From positions 1 through 64,000 of the forward strand of contig DASXVN010000017.1 in assembly GCA_036504235.1 (NCBI GenBank): DNA of 64,000 nucleotides. Direction: 5' to 3'. How positions within the stretch are numbered: position 1 is the first letter of the stretch; every line of letters starts with the position of its first letter. Position numbers and translations under genes: made by a program. Source of the stretch: Zipacnadum sp036504235. GTDB taxonomy: Bacteria; Armatimonadota; Zipacnadia; Zipacnadales; Zipacnadaceae. The notes beneath the pieces are model-generated. The model ran no database searches and was not told the origin of the DNA. It saw only the letters and a program-made list of their open reading frames with translations. Positions 15,702 to 24,920 of this stretch are shown here, in pieces.

Positions 15702-18700
15702 CTACCCCTTCACCTCCCAGTCCCCCGGCTCGTAGACCCAGAGCGAGATGTCCCGGTACTCGTGGCTGCCGGGTTTCCAGTCGCCATTGGCGGTGCGCTG
15801 GGTGCCTATCTGTATCCGGTTGGACTCGCCGGGGCGCAGGTCCGGGGTGATGTCTAGCTGCAGGGCCCGGCCCTGCTCGCTGCGGGAGCCGAAGTAGCTC
15901 AGGTAGCGGACCCGACCGTTAGTGGCGATCCAGGAGGCGGAGTTGGAGTCCACCGAATCCACGACGATCCAGATCTGCTTGCCGGCCAGGTTGGCGGGCA
16001 GGGTGTAGTCGGTGTAGACGTACGCGCCCTCGAATTTACCGGGCAGCGGCGCCCGCGAGAGCTGGTCCTCGCTGACCTGCGCCTGCCAGTTCCCGGCCAA
16101 GCTGATCACCTGGCGCGGGTTGACGGTCCGGCGCAGGAAGACCTCCGCCGCGAAACCGCCGTCCGTAGCGGTGGCGCCGGCCACGACGTCTAGCGTGTTC
16201 TCACCGGGACGGAGCGCCGCGGTAACCTCCACCGTCCTGCCCTGGGAAGGCACGCTCGCCAGGTCCGCCACTTTCTTCCCGTTGATCCAAAGCTCCCCCT
16301 TGCCCGGTAGGCCGTTGCGCGGCCACTGGCCCACGAGAACCAGGTCCTGGCGGGAGTTGCGCAGCCAGCCGGCCGTGACGGTGAAGGTGCGCCGGTAGTC
16401 GGCGCGGCGGTCTACGCCGGTCGGCAGCCCGGCGTCCTGCCAGGTCACCAGGGCGGTGGGTTTCAGTTGCTTCTCCTGCGCGGCGACGGGGAGTGCGCCG
16501 AAGGCCTCCAGCTCGGCCGGGGTGTCAAAGGCGGCCATCTGCCACTCGCGAGAGAGGTCCAAATCGCGGAAGGGCACAATCGTGGGTGGCTTGACCACGG
16601 GCCCGACGCCGCTCCAGATCTCGCCCTGCCGCTGCAGCCAGTGCCGGAAGGCCTGCTCGGCGGTGACCGGCCGGCGCGCGGAGACGAAGCGTAGCTCGCG
16701 CACCGGGAGCGTGATCTCCGGGAGCTTAACGTCGCCCTCGGTGATAGTCGCAGGGACGGTCTCCCCCGTCACCGGATCAAAGACCGCCCGGGGCGTGAAG
16801 CCGGGCCGCCAGGAGGTATTCATCGGCAGGTCTTTCTGGCCGTCGCCGCCGACCATCAGCATCTCCTCGCAGCCATCGTTGCTGCGGAAGGACTCGGTCC
16901 AGAGGTTGCCGGTGGAGTTGGCAGGGCAGTTCGCCTCGGCGAAGAGTTGCCCCAGTACGTCGTTGTTGAAACCGGCGGCAGCCACCGCCCAGATAACCTG
17001 GCCCTTGCCCAGCGGGCGGCGGATCAGAGCCGGAGCGTTGTCCTCCTTGAAGCGCCCCAGAACCTGGGCCTCCGGGCCGGCCGCGACCAGGGGGTAAGCG
17101 CAATAGCGGCGCTCCCAGACGGGCCAACTCTTGCCGGCAAGCGGTACAAAGGCGGCCGGGGCGGCCTCCATGCCCCAGGTGCCGCCGGGCTTGCGCTCGC
17201 CGGTAACGGTGCAGCCGGCCAGCGCGGCGACGGGCCAGGCATTGCGCTGGGTGAAGGTATGCCGCCCGCTGTTGCTGACCAAAGCGAGCGTGCCGCCGGC
17301 CCGCACGTAGGCCTCCAGTTGCGCGCTCAGCGCCGGGTCCCAGCACTCCGTGCCGTTATCGAGCAGCAGCGGGTACTTGGGCGCCAGCCCGTCCATAATC
17401 GCCGCCTCATCGAGATACACAAAGCTGCGGTGCAGGCCCATGACCGCCCCGTTGAAGTCAAAGCGGGTGGCGTCCATCCACGGGCCCTGGAAGCGCGCGC
17501 TGCGCCGGGAGAAGAGCAAGGCCACCTGCGGGTCCTTGAGATTGTGGCTGCCCATCAGCTTCATATAAGGTAGCATCTGCTCGAAATACGCCTTCTGCTG
17601 GGGGGCATTGATAACGTCCGGCAGACGGTAGAAGAAGTCGAAGGCGTTGAGCCCCTCCATCCAGATGCACCAGAACAGGTTCTTGAGGCCGGGGAGGTCC
17701 GCCGGCGAGCCGCCGGGCTCAGCCGAGGCCTGGCTGCCGCGGGGGAAGCCGAAACGCTTGAAGAAGGGCCGGTAGAAAGCGCCCTCCCCGGTGCAATGGC
17801 CGTAGCCGCCGTAGTCCTGCATAGCCCGGTCCGCCCACTCGCTCTCCACCGCATGGAACTTGATCGCCCGGTCGGGGTCCACCGAGCGGATGTAGGAGCA
17901 GGTGCGGCGCATGGCCGTGCCGATGGTGTAGGTCACCCAGTCCTGATAGTCGGCCTTGCGCGCGTTGAGCTGCGGGTCGCTGGTGGGGAAGTCCTCCACC
18001 GGCTGCGGGGTGAGGAAGACCGGCCCGGGCAGCGGTCCGTCGGGCAGGAGCAGCGCCAGCACGTTACCGGCAGGCTTGAGGGCGGCGGTCGCCTCGAACC
18101 AGCCGTTGTCCTGGTGGTACCAGTCGCGCATCCGGATCTCGCCGATCTTCTGACCGTTGACGTAGACTACGCCCGGCTTGTCGCCAAAGCCGTGATTGAA
18201 GCTGACCACCGACAGGTAGAGTTTCGCCGCACTGCGCAGGTTGGGGGCCACGTCAAAGCGGAAGCGGTACCAGGTGTAGCCCTTGGCGAAGTTGACGGTC
18301 TGGTCGCCGGGCAGTCGCAGTCGGCGCCAGGTGGCGTCGTCCCAGCCGGGCGCCGCCCAGCCGCCGGCCTCGCCGGCGCGCGTGGGATCGCTGTGCGTGG
18401 CCCATTCGCCGCGGAAGAGCTGGCTGCCGGGCGTGTAGCCGTAGAAGGTCTTGGCATCAGGAAAGGAGACCTCCTTCCACTGCTGGAGCGCGTCGGGCTT
18501 GCCGAACCAGCGCGTGGCGAGTGTGGCCAGGTCGTAGTGGCGCTCGTCGCGCAGGAAACGGATGAAGTCCTGCCGCCCCGGCTCGCTCTGCTGGGCGAAC
18601 CAGTCGGCCTCGAAGGGTCCGATCTCGCCGTGCGGCTCGAGAATGGCGAGGAAGTTGGGGTCGGCCTCGGCCTGCTTGAGCGTCTCCAGCCAGGTGGCGT

Positions 18701-19523
18701 TCTGCTGATCCTCGAGCAGACTGGGCACGTGGGGCACCTCGCCGTAGTAGCTATGGACCGGAGAGAAGCCCTCCTGCCAGTGCGCGGCCAGCAGCGGATC
18801 GCGGTTGTACAGGTCGTAGTCCGCGGTCAGCCACGAGGCGTATTGGAAGGGGATCTTGTGCTCGTCCAGGTAGCGGCGGATGCCGTCAAAACCCACGCCG
18901 GAGGCGACGCCATCCGCGCAAGTGAAGAAGTCCGCGCCCTGCAGCCCGATCCCGAGCGACTGCACGTAGCTGTAGTAGGCCTCGGCGCTGGGCTTGCCGT
19001 CCGGCCCCAGGTGGACCTTGTCGTCCCCCACGTTGTTGTGCCGGTGCCAGGAGCCGAAGCAGTCGCGGTCCCACTTGTCCAGATAGAGCGGGTGCGTCAG
19101 GTCGGCGGCGGCCAACACGCGGCCCGGCCCGATGACCAGCGGCGTCAATGCGGCGACGGCGCTCGCGGGGCTGGCGGCGCAGACGACGACCACCGTGGCC
19201 GAGCCTTCGCGGGCCAGCGCGGCGAGGACCCAGCCCTCCGGGGCCTGCACCGCCGGCACGCGGCCGCCCGCGACGGTCACGGTAGTGGCGCGGTTGCGCC
19301 CCAGCACCTGGTAGTCGGAGAGCAGCTTGGAGGCAAACACGCGCGCGTGCGCCGGGTCGGCACAAGTCACACGGAAGACCGCCGGGCTGGTCGCCGCGGC
19401 GGCCGTCGCCGGCTCCTCTACCTGCAGCCGGCCATAGCCACGCAGGCTATAGCTGACCGGCGCAGCGGCTGCGGCCATCATTGCCAGAACCAATAGTGCC
19501 ACGATGCATAGTGCTTTACGCAT
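15702..19523 (-). CDS. Large secreted multidomain glycoside hydrolase-like protein
   Basis: A 1273-aa protein with a Sec signal peptide (about 1-20). Residues about 20-130 look like a small alpha/beta domain before a TIM-barrel-like region (about 140-760). That region resembles GH42/GH2-type glycosidases (LGIGLQGADFFTCADGVASG, FLAILEPHGEIGPFEADWF, SVDPDRAIKFHAVESEWAD). It is interrupted at about 370-510 by a galactose-binding jelly-roll insert (WYRFRFDVAPNLRSAAKLYL ... VYVNGQKIGEI). A Rossmann-like beta-galactosidase trimerisation-type region follows (about 770-900). Two more jelly-roll domains form the C terminus (about 1020-1140 and 1150-1270). The substrate is unknown. Confidence 0.65.
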   Translation of the reverse strand: MRKALCIVALLVLAMMAAAAAPVSYSLRGYGRLQVEEPATAAAATSPAVFRVTCADPAHARVFASKLLSDYQVLGRNRATTVTVAGGRVPAVQAPEGWVLAALAREGSATVVVVCAASPASAVAALTPLVIGPGRVLAAADLTHPLYLDKWDRDCFGSWHRHNNVGDDKVHLGPDGKPSAEAYYSYVQSLGIGLQGADFFTCADGVASGVGFDGIRRYLDEHKIPFQYASWLTADYDLYNRDPLLAAHWQEGFSPVHSYYGEVPHVPSLLEDQQNATWLETLKQAEADPNFLAILEPHGEIGPFEADWFAQQSEPGRQDFIRFLRDERHYDLATLATRWFGKPDALQQWKEVSFPDAKTFYGYTPGSQLFRGEWATHSDPTRAGEAGGWAAPGWDDATWRRLRLPGDQTVNFAKGYTWYRFRFDVAPNLRSAAKLYLSVVSFNHGFGDKPGVVYVNGQKIGEIRMRDWYHQDNGWFEATAALKPAGNVLALLLPDGPLPGPVFLTPQPVEDFPTSDPQLNARKADYQDWVTYTIGTAMRRTCSYIRSVDPDRAIKFHAVESEWADRAMQDYGGYGHCTGEGAFYRPFFKRFGFPRGSQASAEPGGSPADLPGLKNLFWCIWMEGLNAFDFFYRLPDVINAPQQKAYFEQMLPYMKLMGSHNLKDPQVALLFSRRSARFQGPWMDATRFDFNGAVMGLHRSFVYLDEAAIMDGLAPKYPLLLDNGTECWDPALSAQLEAYVRAGGTLALVSNSGRHTFTQRNAWPVAALAGCTVTGERKPGGTWGMEAAPAAFVPLAGKSWPVWERRYCAYPLVAAGPEAQVLGRFKEDNAPALIRRPLGKGQVIWAVAAAGFNNDVLGQLFAEANCPANSTGNLWTESFRSNDGCEEMLMVGGDGQKDLPMNTSWRPGFTPRAVFDPVTGETVPATITEGDVKLPEITLPVRELRFVSARRPVTAEQAFRHWLQRQGEIWSGVGPVVKPPTIVPFRDLDLSREWQMAAFDTPAELEAFGALPVAAQEKQLKPTALVTWQDAGLPTGVDRRADYRRTFTVTAGWLRNSRQDLVLVGQWPRNGLPGKGELWINGKKVADLASVPSQGRTVEVTAALRPGENTLDVVAGATATDGGFAAEVFLRRTVNPRQVISLAGNWQAQVSEDQLSRAPLPGKFEGAYVYTDYTLPANLAGKQIWIVVDSVDSNSASWIATNGRVRYLSYFGSRSEQGRALQLDITPDLRPGESNRIQIGTQRTANGDWKPGSHEYRDISLWVYEPGDWEVKG

Positions 19524-19669
19524 GGACCACTCAACTCCCTAGTGTCGGCGGCGGCGCCGAGGAACGGTGTTCTCCCACTATTGCTGCATTTCGCCACGCG
19601 CCGAGCTTAGTCCTCGTTGTCGAACTGCGCCCTCCAGATCGAGTCGGGCGGTGTCCTTTCAAGATAATG

Positions 19670-19710
19670 CAACGAAACACGCTTGACATGAGTGAGCCAA
19701 TGAGTATACT
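19670..19710 (+). promoter_or_regulatory. Promoter 1 of the pseudopilin array
   Basis: CAACGAAACAC, 2 nt, TTGACA (19683-19688), 16-nt spacer, TATACT (19705-19710). The same geometry recurs before the next three genes. Confidence 0.85.
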
Positions 19711-19754
19711 GTTAACGTGCACCTATCCTTCCACTCCAAGGAGATGGCAGACAA

Positions 19755-20504
19755 ATGTCGAAGAAAGGTTTCACCCTGATCGAGCTGCTAGTCGTGATAG
19801 CGATTATTGCGATCCTGGCCGCGATTCTCTTCCCCGTATTCGCTCGCGCGCGGGCGAAAGCTCAGCAGTCTAACTGCCTTAGCAACATGAAACAGATCGC
19901 TCTGGCTAACGCCATGTACATGAGCGACAACGACCAGAAGGTCTTCACTTTTGGCGGCGTGAATGGTGAATGGTACCTGCTTAACGGCGCCTGGGTTACC
20001 TGCATGATGGCCGACCTGGCCCCCTACGCCAAGAACAACCAGATCTTCACCTGCCCCTCCTCCAACAATGACACCCCCAACGGGGCCAACTACCACATCA
20101 ACATGTGCGCCCTGACCGGCGGCCCGCAGGATCCCGTCAACTGGGTCCGCGGCGGCAACAACCCGGTCAAGGATTCCGAGATGAACGCGGCCGCCGTAAT
20201 GATCGCGTTTGACGGCTTCACCGGGGGCCGCACCTGGTGTACCACGGGCTACGGCAGCCGCGAGGGCGACATCGCCACCGCCTGCACCAGTGACCTGCGC
20301 GTCTCCGACCGCCACAACGGCGGCGCCAACGTTAACTTCTACGATGGCCACGCCAAATGGATGAAGCTGAACGCGATCTGGAGCACCAACGCCGGCGTCG
20401 CCTTCGGCGATAGCTGCGGCGTTGGTGGCACCCGAGTAACCGACGCCTCCAACCGCGCTCAGGTCGGCCCCAACCCGTGGTGGACCGGCTCCAACGAGAG
20501 CTAG
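19755..20504 (+). CDS. DUF1559-type pseudopilin 1
   Basis: A type IV pilin-like secreted protein of 249 aa. The N terminus MSKKGFTLIELLVVIAII carries a prepilin peptidase site (G|F) and Glu5. It is followed by the Armatimonadota-type signature FPVFARARAKAQQSNCLSN. The body has conserved NYHINMCALTGGPQDPV, and the family H-x9-DG motif in SDRHNGGANVNFYDGHAKW. The protein ends NPWWTGSNES, shared with its three paralogues. AAGGAG lies 11 nt before the ATG. Function within the family is unknown; a surface or filament component is the usual inference. Confidence 0.9.
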   Translation: MSKKGFTLIELLVVIAIIAILAAILFPVFARARAKAQQSNCLSNMKQIALANAMYMSDNDQKVFTFGGVNGEWYLLNGAWVTCMMADLAPYAKNNQIFTCPSSNNDTPNGANYHINMCALTGGPQDPVNWVRGGNNPVKDSEMNAAAVMIAFDGFTGGRTWCTTGYGSREGDIATACTSDLRVSDRHNGGANVNFYDGHAKWMKLNAIWSTNAGVAFGDSCGVGGTRVTDASNRAQVGPNPWWTGSNES

Positions 20505-20533
20505 TCTCGCCAACTGAAGCAACTGACCCACCG

Positions 20534-20568
20534 GGGCAGGCCCGTTACACGGCCTGCCCTTTTCTTTT
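20534..20568 (+). terminator. Terminator of pseudopilin 1
   Basis: GGGCAGGCC and GGCCTGCCC form a 9-bp stem around CGTTACAC, followed by TTTTCTTTT. Confidence 0.85.
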
Positions 20569-20617
20569 GGGCAGGGGTTGGCCGGAAGGGCACGAATCAG
20601 GGCGTTCCGAAAATATC

Positions 20618-20658
20618 CAACGAAACACCCTTGACATGAATTGCGTGGTGAGTATACT
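20618..20658 (+). promoter_or_regulatory. Promoter 2 of the pseudopilin array
   Basis: CAACGAAACAC (20618-20628), 2 nt, TTGACA (20631-20636), 16 nt, TATACT (20653-20658). Confidence 0.85.
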
Positions 20659-20699
20659 GTAAACGTGCACCTATTCTTCCACTGAGGAGATGCAGACAA

Positions 20700-21425
<726 letters not shown>

Positions 21426-21454
21426 TCCCGCTAACTGAAGCCCACTGACCCACC

Positions 21455-21490
21455 GGGGCAGGCCCGTTACACGGCCTGCCCCTTTTCTTT
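21455..21490 (+). terminator. Terminator of pseudopilin 2
   Basis: GGGGCAGGCC / GGCCTGCCCC stem around CGTTACAC, then TTTTCTTT; nearly identical to the first copy. Confidence 0.85.
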
Positions 21491-21538
21491 GCCAGGACCA
21501 AGCGAAGACTTCCGGGAGTCGCGAGAAAAGGAAATATC

Positions 21539-21579
21539 CAACGAACCACTCTTGACATGACTTTACCGGTGAGTATACT
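21539..21579 (+). promoter_or_regulatory. Promoter 3 of the pseudopilin array
   Basis: CAACGAACCAC (one difference from the other copies), 2 nt, TTGACA (21552-21557), 16 nt, TATACT (21574-21579). Confidence 0.85.
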
Positions 21580-21620
21580 GTAAATAGCGTACCTAGCCGA
21601 GTTTTGGGGAGATGACAAAG

Positions 21621-22385
21621 ATGGCAAGGAAAGGCTTCACCCTGATCGAGCTGTTGGTCGTCATCGCGATCATCGCGATCCTGGCCGCAATCCTGTTTCC
21701 CGTGTTCGCCCGGGCGCGGATGAAGGCTCAGCAGTCCACTTGTCTGAGCAACATTAAGCAGATCGCCCTCGCTAACGCCATGTACATGAGCGACAACGAC
21801 CAGAAAGTCTTCTACTTCAACGGCAACTGGATCCAGGCCAATCCCCCGATGACCAACCTCAACGGCAACTGGGAAACCTACTTCTGCTATGACATGATGC
21901 CCTACATCAAGAACCAGCAGGTATTCGCCTGCCCCACCTCCACCCGCGGGTGGCCCGATGGGAACGACTACGGGATTAACATGTGCGCGCTGAGCGGCGG
22001 GCCCCGCGACCCGGTGGGCGGGGTGCGCGGCGGCAACAACCCGGTGAAGGACAGCGAAATGAACTGCGCCGCGACGATCCTGTGCTTTGACGGCAACTCG
22101 GGCGGCCGCAACTGGGTCACGCCGCAGTACGCCAGCCGCAATGGCGACGCCGGCCCCAATTGCAGCGATATTCGCGCTTCCGACCGACACAACGAGGGCG
22201 CCAACGTCGCCTTCTACGACGGCCACGCCAAGTGGATGAAGCTGGCGGCGATGTTCAGCGACAACAGAGGCGTGACCCTACCGGGCGGCACCTGCAACGA
22301 CACCACCCTCGACATGGCGCGACGCGCCCCCGCCGCCAACTCGGTCAACCCCAACCCCTGGTGGACCGGCTCCAACGAGAGCTAG
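21621..22385 (+). CDS. DUF1559-type pseudopilin 3
   Basis: Starting at 21621 (MARKGFTLIELL) gives 254 aa and matches paralogue 2. An ATG three codons upstream (21612) is an alternative. The protein has FPVFARARMKAQQSTCLSN, YMSDNDQKVF, NMCALSGGPRDPVGGVRGG, the H-x9-DG block SDRHNEGANVAFYDGHAKW and the NPWWTGSNES end. A single-nucleotide-scale resemblance to copies 2 and 4 in the N-terminal third points to recent duplication, or gene conversion, in that part. Confidence 0.9.
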   Translation: MARKGFTLIELLVVIAIIAILAAILFPVFARARMKAQQSTCLSNIKQIALANAMYMSDNDQKVFYFNGNWIQANPPMTNLNGNWETYFCYDMMPYIKNQQVFACPTSTRGWPDGNDYGINMCALSGGPRDPVGGVRGGNNPVKDSEMNCAATILCFDGNSGGRNWVTPQYASRNGDAGPNCSDIRASDRHNEGANVAFYDGHAKWMKLAAMFSDNRGVTLPGGTCNDTTLDMARRAPAANSVNPNPWWTGSNES

Positions 22386-22408
22386 GCTCTCGACCTCACG
22401 ACCAGAAC

Positions 22409-22442
22409 GGGGCGGGCCCTACGTGGTCCGCCCCTTTTCTTT
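22409..22442 (+). terminator. Terminator of pseudopilin 3
   Basis: GGGGCGGGCC / GGTCCGCCCC stem (one G-T pair) with CTACGT loop, then TTTTCTTT. Confidence 0.85.
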
Positions 22443-22492
22443 GCGTGCCTCCTGCCGACTTTGGCTGACTCCCCCGGGGGACAGGGAGAATC

Positions 22493-22533
22493 CAACGAAA
22501 CACTCTTGACATGACTTTGCCGGTAAGTATACT
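22493..22533 (+). promoter_or_regulatory. Promoter 4 of the pseudopilin array
   Basis: CAACGAAACAC (22493-22503), 2 nt, TTGACA (22506-22511), 16 nt, TATACT (22528-22533). Confidence 0.85.
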
Positions 22534-22572
22534 GTAAACTAGCACCCAGCCCAGTCCGAGGAGATGAGAAAG

Positions 22573-23346
22573 ATGGCACGAAAAGGCTTCACCCTGATCG
22601 AGCTACTCGTGGTGATCGCGATCATTGCGATCCTGGCCGCAATTCTCTTCCCGGTGTTCGCGCGCGCGCGAATGAAGGCTCAGCAGTCCAACTGCCTGAG
22701 CAACATGAAACAGATCGCCCTGGGCAACGCCATGTACATGAGCGACAACGACCAGAAGGTCATCAACTTCCCGGCCAACTGGATGACCCCCAGCTGGACC
22801 TCGACTACCAATTCCGTGACCCCCCAGATGTACTGCCTGATGCCGTATGTTAAGAACATCCAGATCTTCAACTGCCCCACCTCCAAGAACTCAACCCCGA
22901 ACAGCGGGCAAGACTACGAGACCAACATGTGCGCCCTGAACGCCGGTAACCGCGAGCCGGTCTACTACAGCAACGGCTGCCGCGGCGGCAACAACCCCGT
23001 CAAGGACTCCGAGATGAATGCGGCGTCCACTATGATCGGCTATGACGGGGCGGGCAATTCCTGGAACTCGCTGGGCTACACCAGCCGCAACGGTGACGCC
23101 GGCCCCTCGGATGGCGGCTACTACATGCACATCTCCGATCGGCACTCCGACGGCACCAACGTCAACTTCTACGACGGTCACGCCAAGTGGATGAAGCTGG
23201 GCGCGATCTTCAGCAGCAACGCGGGCGTTTCCCTGCCCCTCGCCAACGGCGGCAGCATTAACATAGACGCCTCCGACCGCACCGGCGCCCTCTGCGGCAC
23301 CGCGGTTCCCAGCAACCCCTGGTGGACCGGCGCCAACGAGAGCTAG
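22573..23346 (+). CDS. DUF1559-type pseudopilin 4
   Basis: Starting at 22573 (MARKGFTLIELL) gives 257 aa; an ATG at 22564 is possible. It carries FPVFARARMKAQQSNCLSN, a YETNMCALNAGNREPV block in place of the usual HINMCAL motif, SDRHSDGTNVNFYDGHAKW (H-x9-DG), and ends NPWWTGANES. It is the most divergent of the four in the middle and C-terminal thirds. Confidence 0.9.
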   Translation: MARKGFTLIELLVVIAIIAILAAILFPVFARARMKAQQSNCLSNMKQIALGNAMYMSDNDQKVINFPANWMTPSWTSTTNSVTPQMYCLMPYVKNIQIFNCPTSKNSTPNSGQDYETNMCALNAGNREPVYYSNGCRGGNNPVKDSEMNAASTMIGYDGAGNSWNSLGYTSRNGDAGPSDGGYYMHISDRHSDGTNVNFYDGHAKWMKLGAIFSSNAGVSLPLANGGSINIDASDRTGALCGTAVPSNPWWTGANES

Positions 23347-23370
23347 GCTTTCGACCGCAACGACATAACT

Positions 23371-23420
23371 GGGGCAGATCGGGTAGTTGGCCCAGCCAGC
23401 TACCCGATCTGCCCCGTTTG
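23371..23420 (+). terminator. Terminator of pseudopilin 4
   Basis: A perfect 16-bp stem (23371-23386 with 23400-23415, GGGGCAGATCGGGTAG and its complement) is followed by GTTTG. The T tract is weak but the stem is very stable. Confidence 0.7.
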
Positions 23421-23454
23421 CCCGCTCCAGAACCGCTGAAAATGGGCCTCCGAC

Positions 23455-23484
23455 TTGACAAGGAGCGGGTGGGTGGGTTAACCT
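23455..23484 (+). promoter_or_regulatory. Promoter of the sat operon
   Basis: TTGACA (23455-23460), 18-nt spacer, TAACCT (23479-23484). Confidence 0.6.
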
Positions 23485-23489
23485 AGAAC

Positions 23490-23675
23490 TTATACTTAAG
23501 ATACCCCGTCTAGAAGCAAGCAGGCCGCAAACCGGCTAGTTGGTAGCGGGCGGTCTCCCCGTTCCCGGGCTGTCAGAGGTCGTTGCGGCCGTTCCGGGTC
23601 CTTTGCGCGGGCGGTTGTTGCGACAACTGCGTTAGGCCGGGGTTTTTTGCTGCATGCCCTTAAGGAGGCTGCCCC
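23490..23675 (+). promoter_or_regulatory. Long structured leader of sat
   Basis: About 185 nt separate the promoter from the sat ATG. The leader contains several GC-rich complementary blocks, a hairpin GGTTGT-TGCG-ACAACT at about 23612-23628, and then AGGCCGGGGTTTTTT ending near 23647. It closes with the strong ribosome site AAGGAGG, 7 nt before the ATG. The hairpin and T-run arrangement suggests attenuation or another RNA switch. No known riboswitch consensus was matched; in particular the SAM (S-box) core is absent. Confidence 0.4.
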
Positions 23676-24827
23676 ATGATTGCTGCCCACGGTGGTCAGT
23701 TAGTGGATCGCGTCGTACCCGAGGCGGAGCTGGCCGCGGCGCTGGACAAGGCCAAATCGCTGCCCCGTCTGGTGATCAACCATGACCTGGCGCGTGACGC
23801 GCAAAATATCGCCCGCGGCGTATTCAGCCCGCTGACCGGCTTTATTGGCAAGGCCGATTTTGATGCCGTCCTGGCCGGCGACCGCCTGGTTTCCGGCGTG
23901 GCCTGGACCATTCCCATCATGCTCGACGTGCCGGCCGCCAACACCGTAGCCCCCGGCGGCGAGATCTGCCTCTACGACGAGACCCGCCCCGAGATTCCCC
24001 TGGCAATTATGGAAGTCCACGACGTTTGGGCCTGGGACAAGGCCGCCGCTTGCCAGCAGGTCTTTGGCACCGCCGACGCCGCTCATCCGGGCGTGGCCGG
24101 CTTCCTGGCCCGCGGCGACTGGCTCGTGGGCGGGCCGCTCAGCCTGCTCGACAACGACCGCGGCCCCTACGCCGCCTTCAACCTCTTCCCCGCTGAGACT
24201 CGCGAGGTCTTCGCCAAGCGTGGCTGGAAGACCGTAGTCGCCTTTCAGACCCGCAACGTCCCCCATGCCGGCCACGAAGTGCTGCAAAAGACCGTCCTCG
24301 GCCTGTGTGACGGGCTGCTCATCCACCCGATCATCGGCAAGAAGAAGCCGGGCGACTTCCGCGACGAGGTCATCCTGGAGGCCTACAAGGTCATCATTGA
24401 CGAGTACTTCAACCCCGAGCGGGTTTTCCTGAACATCCTGCCCACCGAGATGCGCTACGCCGGCCCCAAAGAGGCCATCATGCACGCGATCATGCGCAAG
24501 AACTATGGCTGCACCCACATTATCATCGGGCGCGACCACGCCGGCGTCGGCAAGTTCTACGGCGAAGAGGAAGCCATTGAGTTCTTCAGCCAGTTCCCGG
24601 ACCTGGAGATCCAGCCGATCATCATCCGCGGCGACTTCTGGTACTGCAAGCACTGCGCGCAGGTAGCCAGCGACCGCACCTGCCCGCACGGCGCGGAGGA
24701 ACAGATTCCCTTCAGCGGTAGTCTGATTCGCGGCGGGATTATCGACGGCCAAGCGCCGCCGCCGGAGGTCATGCGGCCGGAGGTCTTCGCGGTTATCCGC
24801 TCCTTCGCCCAGCCCTTCGTCGAGTAG
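23676..24827 (+). CDS. sat: Sulfate adenylyltransferase (ATP sulfurylase, monomeric Sat type)
   Basis: Sat makes adenosine 5'-phosphosulfate (APS) from sulfate and ATP. The active-site signature QTRNVPHAGHE is complete. IIGRDHAGVGKFYG, GVFSPLTGFIGKADF and a C-terminal four-cysteine-like segment CKHCAQVASDRTCPHG also match the family. The length is 383 aa, as expected for the single-chain enzyme. It heads an operon with an AP-superfamily hydrolase, APS kinase and a sugar transferase; no APS or PAPS reductase gene is adjacent. Confidence 0.95.
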   Translation: MIAAHGGQLVDRVVPEAELAAALDKAKSLPRLVINHDLARDAQNIARGVFSPLTGFIGKADFDAVLAGDRLVSGVAWTIPIMLDVPAANTVAPGGEICLYDETRPEIPLAIMEVHDVWAWDKAAACQQVFGTADAAHPGVAGFLARGDWLVGGPLSLLDNDRGPYAAFNLFPAETREVFAKRGWKTVVAFQTRNVPHAGHEVLQKTVLGLCDGLLIHPIIGKKKPGDFRDEVILEAYKVIIDEYFNPERVFLNILPTEMRYAGPKEAIMHAIMRKNYGCTHIIIGRDHAGVGKFYGEEEAIEFFSQFPDLEIQPIIIRGDFWYCKHCAQVASDRTCPHGAEEQIPFSGSLIRGGIIDGQAPPPEVMRPEVFAVIRSFAQPFVE

Positions 24828-24857
24828 CGACCGCGACGCGTTCTGCGATACATCAAC

Positions 24858-24892
24858 CCTCTCCGTGACCGCCGACCGCGGCCGCGGAGAGG
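24858..24892 (+). other. Intergenic hairpin sat / phosphohydrolase
   Basis: CCTCTCCG and CGGAGAGG form an 8-bp stem with GC-rich interior pairs, followed by CTGTTCTTCC. It may be a leaky terminator or an RNA-processing site. Confidence 0.45.
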
Positions 24893-24920
24893 CTGTTCTT
24901 CCAGGAGGTTCGGTGCCCTG

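Noticed and set aside
17796..19496. 566-codon plus-strand frame
   Set aside because: It is antisense to the large secreted glycosidase, whose signal peptide and domains are clear.
23490..23675. SAM (S-box) riboswitch upstream of sat
   Set aside because: The conserved S-box core sequences are absent and the helices do not fit.
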